DNA from: CAZVCG01 sp964626265
GTDB taxonomy: Bacteria; Pseudomonadota; Alphaproteobacteria; UBA9219
Direction: 5' to 3'
Assembly (NCBI GenBank): GCA_964626265.1
Contig: CAZVCG010000007.1
Coordinates: 1-60,530 of the forward strand
Length of the DNA stretch: 60,530 nt
The position numbers and the translations under genes were made by a program. The first letter of the stretch is position 1. Each line of letters opens with the position of its first letter. Shown here one piece after another: positions 1 through 7,098 of this stretch. The notes beneath the pieces were generated by a model. It saw only the letters and a list, made by a program, of their open reading frames with translations. It was not told the DNA's origin and made no database searches.

Positions 1-34
1 GCAGTCTGCTTAATCTCAACCGTCTACTGGTGGC

Positions 35-127
35 TTAATTGAGTCTGGACCCTAGCGCGGCCAACGCTGTTTTGGTTTCGAAATATTTTTTCGCGGCCGC
101 CGACTTTTTGTTGGAGTCGCGCTTCAT
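35..127 (-). CDS. possible 30-residue basic small ORF coupled to proC
   Basis: A 30-codon frame starts at an ATG that overlaps the proC stop (ATGA). It encodes a Lys/Ala-rich basic peptide (begins MKRDSNKKSAAAKKYFETK) with no signal peptide or membrane segment. The overlap would permit translational coupling and is the only positive evidence. I recognise no family, and a frame this short could arise by chance. It could be a real small basic protein or simply the proC 3' trailer. Confidence 0.2.
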   Translation of the reverse strand: MKRDSNKKSAAAKKYFETKTALAALGSRLN

Positions 128-924
128 TCGGCCTGTTCCTTCGATCGTTTGGCCGCCGCTTGCATCGCACGAAGCATCAAGGCGCCGAGTCCGTCATCAG
201 ACAATAGATGCTTCAGCGCAGCTTCCGTCGATCCGCCGGGGCTGGCTACCGATTGCCGCAAATTCGCAGCCTGTTCAGGATTTTTGGCGAGCAATGCTCC
301 TGCGCCTATAACAGTTTGCCGCGCGAGCTGTTCGGCCAGTTTCGACGGAAGGCCAAGCGACTCGCCTGCCTCTTGCATAGCCTCAATCAGCGCAAATATA
401 TAAGCGGGCCCGCAACCGGACAGAGCTGTGACGGCGTCCATCAATTCTTCATCATCAACCCAGGCGACCTGTCCGCAAGCGCTGAGCAGCGCGTCGCACA
501 GTTTTCGTTGCGTCTCGGTAACGTGCTGATTGGCTACGGCGACGCTCATACCTTCGCCGACGCTGGACGGCAGGTTAGGCATGGCGCGGACGATCGCGTG
601 AGGACGGTTGCCTACATATGCCAAAAGGCTTTCCAATTTTTTTCCGGCAGCGACGGAAAGAAATACGCTGTCGCGGTAATGAGAATAGATGGGCAAGACG
701 CGCTCAATCAAAGGCGGCTTGACCGCAAAGATGATGGCGCTGGGTTTGTAACCGGTGGGTAGAAATGTCGGTGATGCGTGCCAGGTTACGCCGGATTGCG
801 CGAGGTCTTCGTCGTTGGGTTGATTGGGATCGATAAGCACTATGCTCGACGCGCTGGCATGGCGAATCCAGCCGCGCAACAGCGCGCCGCCCATTTTGCC
901 GCAACCGATGAGAAGAAGGTGCAT
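124..924 (-). CDS. proC: pyrroline-5-carboxylate reductase
   Basis: Cytosolic enzyme reducing 1-pyrroline-5-carboxylate to L-proline with NAD(P)H, the last step of proline synthesis. The 266-residue protein has the usual family length. It opens with a Rossmann nucleotide-binding motif (LLIGCGKMGGALLRGW, residues 4-19). The family signature lies in the C-terminal dimerisation domain: the GCGPAY segment near residue 170 and the SPGGSTEAAL segment near residue 228. It is encoded alone or with a tiny downstream ORF, and the nearest upstream gene on this strand is about 75 bp away. No unusual feature was seen. Confidence 0.97.
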   Translation of the reverse strand: MHLLLIGCGKMGGALLRGWIRHASASSIVLIDPNQPNDEDLAQSGVTWHASPTFLPTGYKPSAIIFAVKPPLIERVLPIYSHYRDSVFLSVAAGKKLESLLAYVGNRPHAIVRAMPNLPSSVGEGMSVAVANQHVTETQRKLCDALLSACGQVAWVDDEELMDAVTALSGCGPAYIFALIEAMQEAGESLGLPSKLAEQLARQTVIGAGALLAKNPEQAANLRQSVASPGGSTEAALKHLLSDDGLGALMLRAMQAAAKRSKEQAE

Positions 925-998
925 TCGAATACCCTAAGTTGATCGACTAGGGGCGATATTAGTCGTTTTTAAGGCGTAATGTAAAATGGGATGGAGGC

Positions 999-1154
999 TT
1001 AAGGCTTGGATTTGCCCGGGTCGCCGTAGACGGTGCATTTGTCCGGATGGTTGCGGCACGAGTTTTCCATCGATCCTCTGATGGAGTTTGTGATTTCCTC
1101 GCGCGTGCACGCGGTGAGCAAAAACAGGCTAAAGAAAAGAGTGATGCATGGCAT
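999..1154 (-). CDS. small predicted lipoprotein, 51 aa
   Basis: A 51-codon frame begins 5 bp after the stop of the dCTP deaminase gene, so it is probably cotranscribed and translationally coupled. The N-terminus is a short hydrophobic stretch ending in a lipobox (FSLFLLTAC, Cys16), typical of a type II signal peptide for lipid attachment by Lgt. The mature part is only about 35 residues, polar, with two further Cys (33 and 40) that could form a disulfide in the periplasm. I do not recognise a family. Small entericidin-like or outer-membrane lipoproteins look similar, but there is no sequence signature for either. The lipobox and tight spacing argue against chance. Confidence 0.62.
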   Translation of the reverse strand: MPCITLFFSLFLLTACTREEITNSIRGSMENSCRNHPDKCTVYGDPGKSKP

Positions 1155-1159
1155 AGCGA

Positions 1160-2362
1160 TCAGTTACCTGTAAACGACAAAAACTGTTTCGCGAGTTTGA
1201 GGGATTGGCCTTGATAGTTCGAGGCCATGTCTTGGCCGTAGAGTTTGTCGGGTCGTGCGGCCATGCGGTCGTAGCGCAACCAACCGACAAGCTGGCCGTG
1301 TTCGAGGAGGAATGGTACTTCGTGCGAGCGGACTTCAAGCACGCCGCGGCTGCTTCCGGCCTTGTTGGTTTGCGGGTTCCAGCCAAAGCCGGGATCGAAG
1401 AAGCCCGCGTAGTGCACACGGAACTCGCCCGCACGCGTGTCGTAGGGCAGCATTTCGGCGGCGTAATCCGGCGGGACGGCGATGGCTTCCTTGGTCATGA
1501 GGATGTAGAAGCTGTCGGGATCGAGGACGAGTGACGGTTCCTTGCGGTAGTAAAGCGGTTCCCAGAAATCGAGAGGATCGTAATCGCGGCGAGCGAGGTC
1601 GATGCGGCCCGCGTTTTGCTTTGCGCGCCAGCCGATGAGATCGCCTTCCTTGCCCGTGCCCATCAAATCGACGTGGAAGGGCAGGGAGCCCGTCTGGTCG
1701 TTGATGAGGAGATCGCGTTCCTTGTTGTTGAGGTCGACGATTTGGCCTTCGTCGAGGAATTGCTTCCACACCGCGGCTGAAACCGCTGCTGGAATGTCGC
1801 ATTGGCCTTGGCGGAAACGAATCTGGTTGAGGCGTTCGCCCGCCTTGACGACGACGCTGAAGCTGCGCGGCGCGACCTCGATGTAAAGCTGGCCTTCGTA
1901 GCCACATTCGACTTGATCGAATACGGAGGCTTTATCGGCGATGAGGCGCGTGAGAATGTCAAGGCGGCCCGTGGAGCTTTTCGGGTTGGCGAACGCGGCG
2001 ACGTAGGGCGGGAGTTTGAGGGACTCCATGAGTGGGATGACGTACACGCGGCCTTTTTCGAGCAGCGCGCCCGTGCCGTTGTTCAGCGGGATTTTGTAAT
2101 CCTCAATGTGTGGGTCGAGGCGTTTCATTTTGTCGAGCACCGACACGCCGCGCCCCGGCAGGAAACTTGTCGTCACGGGGTAAGCGACATCGCCGAGGCG
2201 GAGGTCGAGGCTCGCGGGCTGAATTTGATCGTCCGTGATTGCGGGCGTCGCCGTGATTTCACCCGATTGCACCATTGCCCGGATCGACTGGCAGGGGAAG
2301 ATGCCCAAGCCATCGGTTGACGCTTGTTCCGCTGAAAGGGATGATGCTGTGGCTCCGCCCAT
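1160..2362 (-). CDS. dcd: 2'-deoxycytidine 5'-triphosphate deaminase, two-domain type
   Basis: Deaminates dCTP to dUTP, feeding dUTPase and dTMP synthesis. At 400 residues it is about twice the length of the classic Dcd subunit, matching the alphaproteobacterial form in which two dUTPase-like beta-barrel units are fused. The N-terminal unit carries SLDLRLGDVAYPV near residue 50. The C-terminal unit carries HYAGFFDPGFGWNP near residue 320, the equivalent of the trimeric dUTPase/Dcd signature. The first ATG of the frame is used here; the first 20 residues are low complexity, so a start inside them is possible. It precedes the small lipoprotein gene by 5 bp. Confidence 0.92.
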   Translation of the reverse strand: MGGATASSLSAEQASTDGLGIFPCQSIRAMVQSGEITATPAITDDQIQPASLDLRLGDVAYPVTTSFLPGRGVSVLDKMKRLDPHIEDYKIPLNNGTGALLEKGRVYVIPLMESLKLPPYVAAFANPKSSTGRLDILTRLIADKASVFDQVECGYEGQLYIEVAPRSFSVVVKAGERLNQIRFRQGQCDIPAAVSAAVWKQFLDEGQIVDLNNKERDLLINDQTGSLPFHVDLMGTGKEGDLIGWRAKQNAGRIDLARRDYDPLDFWEPLYYRKEPSLVLDPDSFYILMTKEAIAVPPDYAAEMLPYDTRAGEFRVHYAGFFDPGFGWNPQTNKAGSSRGVLEVRSHEVPFLLEHGQLVGWLRYDRMAARPDKLYGQDMASNYQGQSLKLAKQFLSFTGN

Positions 2363-2433
2363 TATGCGCTCCAGAGTGATACCGGGGGTAATCTAGCGGA
2401 GTATGCAGGTGAAGCAAGGCTTTCCCTTTAGCT

Positions 2434-2571
2434 TCATCCCTGCAAAAGCGGGGATCCAGCGCGAGCGATAGTGAGCATATAAGGTTAATTGCTGAATTAA
2501 TGGCTGTGGAGTACTTAGAATCATACGGCCCGCAGACGCGGGCCACTGGATTCCCGCTTTCGCGGGTATGA
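2434..2571. repeat. REP/MITE-like inverted repeat element
   Basis: Two 26-bp arms in inverted orientation, 2434-2459 and 2546-2571, match at 22 of 26 positions. Each arm can itself fold into a CCCGC-GAAA-GCGGG type hairpin. A further perfect hairpin, GGCCCGC-AGAC-GCGGGCC, sits just inside the right arm at 2527-2544. The arms resemble the widespread Gram-negative repeat of the TCATTCCCGCGAAAGCGGGA type. It lies between the dcd start and the stop of the YbjN-family gene and interrupts neither. No transposase is encoded, so a miniature or REP-type element is most likely. Confidence 0.7.
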
Positions 2572-2585
2572 CGCATTTATGGTTT

Positions 2586-3089
2586 CTAAGCTTGCCCCGC
2601 CGTGTCGATCATGGCGGCGGCCATGGCTTCGTTCGGCTTCTTGCCGCCCCACATGACGAACTGGAACGCCGGATAAAAGCGTTCGCATTCCGTCAGCGCG
2701 ATCTCGACAAGGTCCTCGAGCGTTTCGACGCAGGGCGTGCGCTCATTGCGCGTTAATACGGTATAACGGAACAACGGCGTGCATTGCGTCGGTTCGAGAT
2801 CGAAGTGGCCAAGCCACATGCGGTTGTTGAGCATCGACAGAAGATCGTTCACGTCGCCGCGCTTGCCGTCGGGCACGCGCATGTCGAACTGACAGGAAAA
2901 CTGTAGCGCGCCGATTTCGCGCTGCCAGACAAAAAACAAACGGTAATGGCACCAGCGGCCCGCAAGCTCGACGATCAACTCGTCTTCATTTGCGCGATCG
3001 AATAACCACTCATTAGCTGTAACTATCTCTTCAAGTATATCCAGCGGATTATGAACTGGACTGGATTCTTGAACGGCAACAAACGACAT
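2586..3089 (-). CDS. YbjN-domain protein (type III secretion chaperone-like fold)
   Basis: Soluble 167-residue protein of the YbjN family, conserved in alphaproteobacteria and often annotated as a sensory transduction regulator; its biochemical role is not settled. Recognisable segments are NPLDILEEIVTANEW near residue 13, the central beta-rich FQFDMRVP-like part, and the C-terminal YPAFQFVMWGGKKP. The frame is open 99 bases further upstream, but I place the start at 3089 because a strong GGGGGAGG Shine-Dalgarno lies about 10 bases before this ATG and the family begins here. A dense cluster of GANTC sites lies about 110-200 bp upstream, which could tie expression to CcrM methylation. Confidence 0.88.
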   Translation of the reverse strand: MSFVAVQESSPVHNPLDILEEIVTANEWLFDRANEDELIVELAGRWCHYRLFFVWQREIGALQFSCQFDMRVPDGKRGDVNDLLSMLNNRMWLGHFDLEPTQCTPLFRYTVLTRNERTPCVETLEDLVEIALTECERFYPAFQFVMWGGKKPNEAMAAAMIDTAGQA

Positions 3090-3198
3090 TTCAGTTGGCC
3101 TCCCCCGGAACAACAGGGAACATTTGTATCTCTGCTTGGAGTCGCGCCGCAAGAGTCTCGTTGTCTTTGATAACACACGCTTACGCACAGTGTGGTTT

Positions 3199-3291
3199 GA
3201 GTCACAGTTAGATTCCGGATTCGAATCTTTCCGTCATCGTTCTAACCGATTCAAAAGATTCAATATTTGAATCATTTCAGATGTTTGAATC
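3199..3291. promoter_or_regulatory. cluster of eight GANTC (CcrM-type) sites
   Basis: Eight GANTC pentamers fall in 93 bp, starting at 3199, 3211, 3218, 3223, 3248, 3257, 3269 and 3287. About 0.4 would be expected by chance at even base composition. They include the palindrome GATTCGAATC (3218-3227) and a perfect inverted repeat GATTCAA-TAT-TTGAATC (3257-3273). GANTC is the methylation target of CcrM in alphaproteobacteria, where such sites in promoters link transcription to chromosome replication. The cluster lies upstream of the YbjN-family gene and ends at the UbiK-like stop codon. A regulatory role is inference; a protein-binding dyad is an alternative. Confidence 0.5.
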
Positions 3292-3623
3292 TAGCTTTTC
3301 CGCAGCTTGCCGCGTTTAGCATGTTTAACGGAAGGTAAACGCCGCTTTTTCGTCGTAACTTTTTGCGAACTTCTTGAAAGTTTCAGTTGCTTTTCGACCG
3401 ATTCAAGGCGTTCTTTTAGCGCCTCCTGAGTCATGCGCGCCTTGCTCAACACAGCATGTAGTGCGTCGAACTCCTCACGGGTCACTAGACCTAGTTTTTT
3501 GGTAAGATCTTCGAGCGCGGCGAGGAGATGCTTGTACACTTTGGGTCGGGCTTTCAGCGCGTTTTCCAGCGTTTTTTCGCCGAGGTGGAGGAGTTGTTCG
3601 ATAAGCGAGGCTTCGTGGCGCAT
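3291..3623 (-). CDS. UbiK/BMFP-family accessory factor
   Basis: A 110-residue protein of the membrane fusogenic activity (BMFP, UbiK) family, whose characterised members assist aerobic ubiquinone biosynthesis. The diagnostic part is the central amphipathic helix/coiled coil: LVTREEFDALHAVLSKAR near residue 45, followed by heptads (EALKERLESVEKQL). The C-terminus is a strongly basic tail of about 25 residues, longer than in typical 80-100-residue members. The start at 3623 has only a weak ribosome binding site. It is divergent from lgt, an arrangement commonly seen for this family in alphaproteobacteria as I recall. Confidence 0.78.
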   Translation of the reverse strand: MRHEASLIEQLLHLGEKTLENALKARPKVYKHLLAALEDLTKKLGLVTREEFDALHAVLSKARMTQEALKERLESVEKQLKLSRSSQKVTTKKRRLPSVKHAKRGKLRKS

Positions 3624-3755
3624 TTTTATCTCAGGGGTCAGGGTTCAGCATTCAAGGAATAGGGAATATTTTCATCTATAGACTACCTCTTTCGCAGTTT
3701 TGATTCAAAGGGTAAGCTTTTAACGAATAATGAACCCAGACCTCTTATCCCTAAA

Positions 3756-4550
3756 ATGCTCGCAATTCCTTTTCCTCCCATTGATCCCGTCCTCGTGACG
3801 ATTGGTCCTGTAGCAATACGGTGGTACGCGCTTGCGTATCTCGCGGGGTTCGTTCTTGGCTGGCGTTTGTGTTTGCGTTTAGCGGGGCAAAATCCGGAAG
3901 GTCCAAAAGCGGAGGATTACGACGATTACATGACGTGGGCCGTGATTGGCACGGTGCTTGGCGGGCGTATCGGCTATGTTCTGTTTTATCAATTCGACTA
4001 TTTCCTCAGCGAACCGATGGAGATTTTCTACGTCTGGCACGGCGGCATGTCGTTCCATGGTGGAATGCTCGGCGTGATTTTGGCAGCGGTGCTATTTACG
4101 CGCGCAAGGAAAATTCCGTTTTTCGCGTTCAGCGATATTCTGGCAGTGGTAACGCCGATTGGGTTGTTTCTCGGACGGCTGGCGAATTTCGTGAACGGAG
4201 AATTGTATGGCCGCGTGACTGATGCGCCATGGGGAATCGTGTTTCCGCGTGGAGGAGATTTGCCGCGCCACCCGAGCCAGCTTTACGAGGCGGGGCTGGA
4301 AGGCTTCGTGTTGTTTGTGACTCTATACGCTTTGGCGCATGTTCCGGCGATACGTAAACGTTATGGATTCCTGTCCGGGCTGTTTCTTGTGGACTACGGC
4401 TTATTCCGTATCATTGCGGAAATGTTCCGCGAGCCGGACGCACAATTGGGGTTTTTGTTCGCCGGGGCGACGATGGGGCAATTGTTGAGCATGCCGATGA
4501 TCATCATCGGCGCTGCGTTTATCGTGATGGCGTTGAGGCGTAAAGCATGA
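3756..4550 (+). CDS. lgt: prolipoprotein diacylglyceryl transferase
   Basis: Inner-membrane enzyme that moves diacylglycerol from phosphatidylglycerol to the lipobox cysteine of prolipoproteins, the first step of lipoprotein maturation. The 264-residue protein has several hydrophobic membrane segments. It shows the family N-terminus IRWYALAYLAGFVLGW (residues 21-36), the catalytic-region His motif HGGMSFHGGMLG near residue 95, and the Lgt signature GRLANFVNGELYGR near residue 140. HPSQLYEA follows near residue 172. It is the first gene of a three-gene unit; its stop overlaps the next start by ATGA. The small lipoprotein downstream of dcd is a plausible local substrate. Confidence 0.98.
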   Translation: MLAIPFPPIDPVLVTIGPVAIRWYALAYLAGFVLGWRLCLRLAGQNPEGPKAEDYDDYMTWAVIGTVLGGRIGYVLFYQFDYFLSEPMEIFYVWHGGMSFHGGMLGVILAAVLFTRARKIPFFAFSDILAVVTPIGLFLGRLANFVNGELYGRVTDAPWGIVFPRGGDLPRHPSQLYEAGLEGFVLFVTLYALAHVPAIRKRYGFLSGLFLVDYGLFRIIAEMFREPDAQLGFLFAGATMGQLLSMPMIIIGAAFIVMALRRKA

Positions 4551-5623
4551 CACCGTTATTTTCGATCATTCACGACATTATCAGTAACGAAGGGCCGATA
4601 ACGCTTGAGCGCTATATGGAGATTGTGCTGCATCATCCAGATTACGGCTATTATAGGCATAATGATCCTCTCGGTGCGCACGGCGATTTTGTCACCGCCC
4701 CAGAAGTGACGCAGATGTTCGGCGAGATGCTGGGCGTTTGGTGTATCGAAATGTGGAAGCAGATGGGTGAGCCGACGTCGTTCGCTTTGCTGGAGTTGGG
4801 GCCGGGGCGCGGAACGCTTTTAATGGATATCTTGCGCGCGACGGCTAGAGTGTCCGGTTTTCAAAAGGCGTTGCGATTGCATATTTTGGAATCCAATGCG
4901 ACGCTAAGAAAGATTCAGCAGGAAAAGCTGGCGGATTACGCGCCAACTTATGTGGAGAACCTCGAGAAGTTGCCGTGGATGCCCACCATCGTGCTGGCAA
5001 ACGAGTTTTTCGACACGATCCCCATGCGCCAATTTACCAAGACGGAACAAGGCTGGCGCGAACGCATGGTGGATTGCCAGGCGGGAAGGCTTTTGTTCAT
5101 CGAGGGCGAGCCGCAGCCGAGTCCTTTGGGCGGCGCGGCTAACATGGATGACGATAAAAAGATGGGATGGATTTATGAAGTGTCGCCTTGGTCGCTGGCC
5201 ATCGTTAAGCAGGTTTCCGCCCATATTGTACGACATGGCGGCGCAGGATTGATTATCGACTATGGCTATAGCGTTCCCATGGGTGCCGATACGCTAGACG
5301 CGTGGCGCAAGCATAAGTTCATTGATCCGCTGGAACATCCGGGCGAAGCGGATGTGACGGCTGATGTGGATTTCTCGGCGTTGAAAACGATAGCCCTGCA
5401 TACAAGGGCCAAGGTCGCGGGGCCGATAGGACAGGGCGAGTTTTTGAGGAATCTGGGCATCGAAGTGCGCGCGGCGCAACTCATGCGAAGCGCGGCGGCC
5501 GACATAGTCGATGTCATCAAGGCGGACTTGAATCGTCTTGTCGATCCGGCGCACATGGGCGTGGCGTTCAAGGCTATGGCGATCATGGCGCCTTCGCTGA
5601 ATGAAGTGCCGGGGTTCATGTGA
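4547..5623 (+). CDS. MidA/NDUFAF7-family SAM-dependent methyltransferase
   Basis: A 358-residue member of the DUF185 methyltransferase family. The eukaryotic homologue NDUFAF7/MidA methylates an arginine of a complex I subunit; the bacterial target is not established. Motifs are the N-terminal GPITLERYMEIVLHHPDYGYY (residues 16-36), GDFVTAPEVTQMFGE near residue 47, and the SAM-binding ELGPGRGTLLMD near residue 83. These are followed by ANEFFDTIP (near 148) and the late segment LIIDYGY (near 233). It overlaps lgt by ATGA and pgeF by TGATG, so the three genes are one translationally coupled operon. Confidence 0.92.
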   Translation: MTPLFSIIHDIISNEGPITLERYMEIVLHHPDYGYYRHNDPLGAHGDFVTAPEVTQMFGEMLGVWCIEMWKQMGEPTSFALLELGPGRGTLLMDILRATARVSGFQKALRLHILESNATLRKIQQEKLADYAPTYVENLEKLPWMPTIVLANEFFDTIPMRQFTKTEQGWRERMVDCQAGRLLFIEGEPQPSPLGGAANMDDDKKMGWIYEVSPWSLAIVKQVSAHIVRHGGAGLIIDYGYSVPMGADTLDAWRKHKFIDPLEHPGEADVTADVDFSALKTIALHTRAKVAGPIGQGEFLRNLGIEVRAAQLMRSAAADIVDVIKADLNRLVDPAHMGVAFKAMAIMAPSLNEVPGFM

Positions 5624-6345
5624 TGGATTCCTTTAAGGCCGGAAATTTAAAAGAGCTGTACGGCATACGTCACGGTTTTTTCACGCGTAGCGACGGCACG
5701 GGGCCCAAAGCGTTTGAGGAATACGTGCGTCTTGTCGCCATGCAGATGGGGACGAAGCCATCGTATATGGTGTTTTGCCGCCAAGTGCATTCACCGGATT
5801 GCATCAAGGTTGTCGAGCCGTGGAAAGGTCCGCTGCCTGAAGCCGACGCGATGGCAACGCGGGAGAAGGGTTTGGCTTTGTGTATTAAAACGGCGGATTG
5901 CGTCCCTGTTTTGCTGGCCGATGCAATGGCGGGCGTGATTGGCGCAGCGCATGCGGGATGGCGCGGCGCGATCAGCGGCGTGATCGAAAATACGGTGAAG
6001 ATGATGGAAGGTCTGGGCGCATCGCGAGCGGCCATTTGCGCGGCGATCGGGCCATGCATCTGGCAGAACTCTTACGAAGTAGGGCCGGAGTTTCTCGCGC
6101 CGTTTCTGGCCGAAAATCCGGAAAACGAAAAGTTATTCCGGCCATCGGTAAAACCGGACCATTATATGTTCGATCTGGCGGCGTATGTGAAGAACAAGCT
6201 GTTGTCGTTGGGTGTGCGCGACATTGAGCCGTCGCCAGCCGATACTTGTGCGGATGAAACTCGTTTTCACAGCTACCGCCGTGATTGCTTGCGCGGGGCG
6301 CAGGAGACGGGACGGTTGATATCGGCTATTGTATTGACTACTTAA
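5623..6345 (+). CDS. pgeF: PgeF/YfiH-family (laccase-domain) protein
   Basis: A 240-residue multicopper-oxidase-like fold protein of the YfiH/LACC1 family. Family members have been reported as zinc-dependent purine nucleoside phosphorylases/adenosine deaminases and as peptidoglycan editing factors. The metal-site residues are present: FCRQVHSPDC near residue 47, TADCVPVLLAD near residue 89, AAHAGWRGAISG near residue 108 and the IGPCIWQNSYEVG segment near residue 142. The C-terminal DTCADETRFHSYRRD (near 206) follows. ATG at 5623 overlaps the previous stop (TGATG); a GTG three bases earlier at 5620 is an alternative start. Last gene of the lgt operon. Confidence 0.94.
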   Translation: MDSFKAGNLKELYGIRHGFFTRSDGTGPKAFEEYVRLVAMQMGTKPSYMVFCRQVHSPDCIKVVEPWKGPLPEADAMATREKGLALCIKTADCVPVLLADAMAGVIGAAHAGWRGAISGVIENTVKMMEGLGASRAAICAAIGPCIWQNSYEVGPEFLAPFLAENPENEKLFRPSVKPDHYMFDLAAYVKNKLLSLGVRDIEPSPADTCADETRFHSYRRDCLRGAQETGRLISAIVLTT

Positions 6346-6353
6346 AATAATAC

Positions 6354-6366
6354 TTGATACGTATCA
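6354..6366 (+). promoter_or_regulatory. probable higBA promoter -35 and operator palindrome
   Basis: A perfect 12-bp palindrome TGATACGTATCA (6355-6366) overlaps a -35-like TTGATA (6354-6359) about 55 bases before the toxin start. A partly matching ACGTATCGTG follows directly. Type II toxin-antitoxin promoters are usually autorepressed through such palindromes, so this is a good candidate for HigA binding. No convincing -10 box could be fixed. Confidence 0.42.
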
Positions 6367-6419
6367 CGTATCGTGTTAAGTGTATGCTTGCTTGCCATGG
6401 CTCCCAGAAATGGAAGAAC

Positions 6420-6776
6420 ATGTTATTATCTTTTACATGCAAAGAAACCCAAAGGATTTGGACGGGTCAGGTAAGCCGTAAGTTGCCACGCGATATACAA
6501 AAACGAGCGATTCGAAAGTTGCGTCAGCTTGATGCGGCAGTGACATTGGAGGACTTGAAAAATCCGCCAAGCAATCATTTAGAAGTTTTGAAAGGTAGCC
6601 GAAAAGGACAGATGAGCATCAGGATCAATAATCAATGGCAACTCTGTTTCCATTGGCAAGACGGTGATGCAACTAACGTCGAGATTATCGATTATCGATT
6701 ATCATTAGAAAGGCATGGTCATGACGTTTTTGAGCAATCCCCATCCCGGCGAAATTCTGAAAGAAGAATTTCTTGA
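6420..6776 (+). CDS. higB: HigB/RelE-family toxin with frame-extended C-terminus
   Basis: mRNA-interferase toxin of the HigB branch of the RelE superfamily; homologues cleave ribosome-bound mRNA. Start MLLSFTCKETQRIW matches the family N-terminus, followed by SRKLPRDIQKRAIRKL, PPSNHLEVLKGSRKG and the core SIRINNQWQLCFHW. Homologues normally stop after a VEIVDYH-like end at about 92 residues. Here the frame reads EIIDYR and continues for 26 further residues overlapping higA out of frame. The cause is visible: a 7-bp unit is repeated at 6684-6703. Deleting one unit restores EIIDYH followed by TAG, a 93-residue protein. So the toxin is altered, possibly inactive or phase-variable. The SD (GGAAG) is close to the start. 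Confidence 0.85.
   Translation: MLLSFTCKETQRIWTGQVSRKLPRDIQKRAIRKLRQLDAAVTLEDLKNPPSNHLEVLKGSRKGQMSIRINNQWQLCFHWQDGDATNVEIIDYRLSLERHGHDVFEQSPSRRNSERRIS
6684..6703 (+). repeat. 7-bp tandem repeat (ATTATCG) at the higB 3' end
   Basis: Two full copies of ATTATCG plus a third lacking only the last base lie exactly where HigB homologues end. A change of one unit shifts the frame by one base, switching between a canonical 93-residue end and the 118-residue extended product present here. This is a typical slippage substrate. Confidence 0.9.
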
Positions 6777-7038
6777 CGAGATTGGAATAAGTCAAAATGC
6801 CTTGGCCGATGCCCTGCGCGTGCCACGCAACCGCATTCACGCCATTGTCAAGGGCGAACGGGATATTACGGCGGACACGGATTTGCGCCTGTGCAAGTTT
6901 TTCCGTTTGTCCGAGGGTTATTTCCTGCGTTTGCAAAACGCCTATGATACTATGGAAGCAAAGCGTAAAATTGCATCACAGGTGAGCAAGATCGTGCCTT
7001 ATATTAATAAAACGTCCTCATCAAATAAAGCGGTTTAG
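6721..7038 (+). CDS. higA: HigA-family antitoxin, XRE HTH
   Basis: A 105-residue antitoxin and autorepressor of the HigA type. The N-terminus HPGEILKEEFLDEIGISQ is the family hallmark. An XRE helix-turn-helix follows (GISQNALADALRVPRNRI, then IVKGERDITADTDLRL, roughly residues 23-60). ATG at 6721 is preferred over one at 6715 because AGAAAGG lies 7 bases upstream. It overlaps the extended toxin frame, whereas it would start shortly after a restored canonical toxin stop. The toxin-first order is typical of higBA. Probable target is the palindrome at 6355-6366. Confidence 0.93.
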   Translation: MTFLSNPHPGEILKEEFLDEIGISQNALADALRVPRNRIHAIVKGERDITADTDLRLCKFFRLSEGYFLRLQNAYDTMEAKRKIASQVSKIVPYINKTSSSNKAV

Positions 7039-7098
7039 GGCAGTTCTTATGCTTTAACGGCAGTTGTTCCCCGTAATAAGCTGGGATAACCTTGGTAT

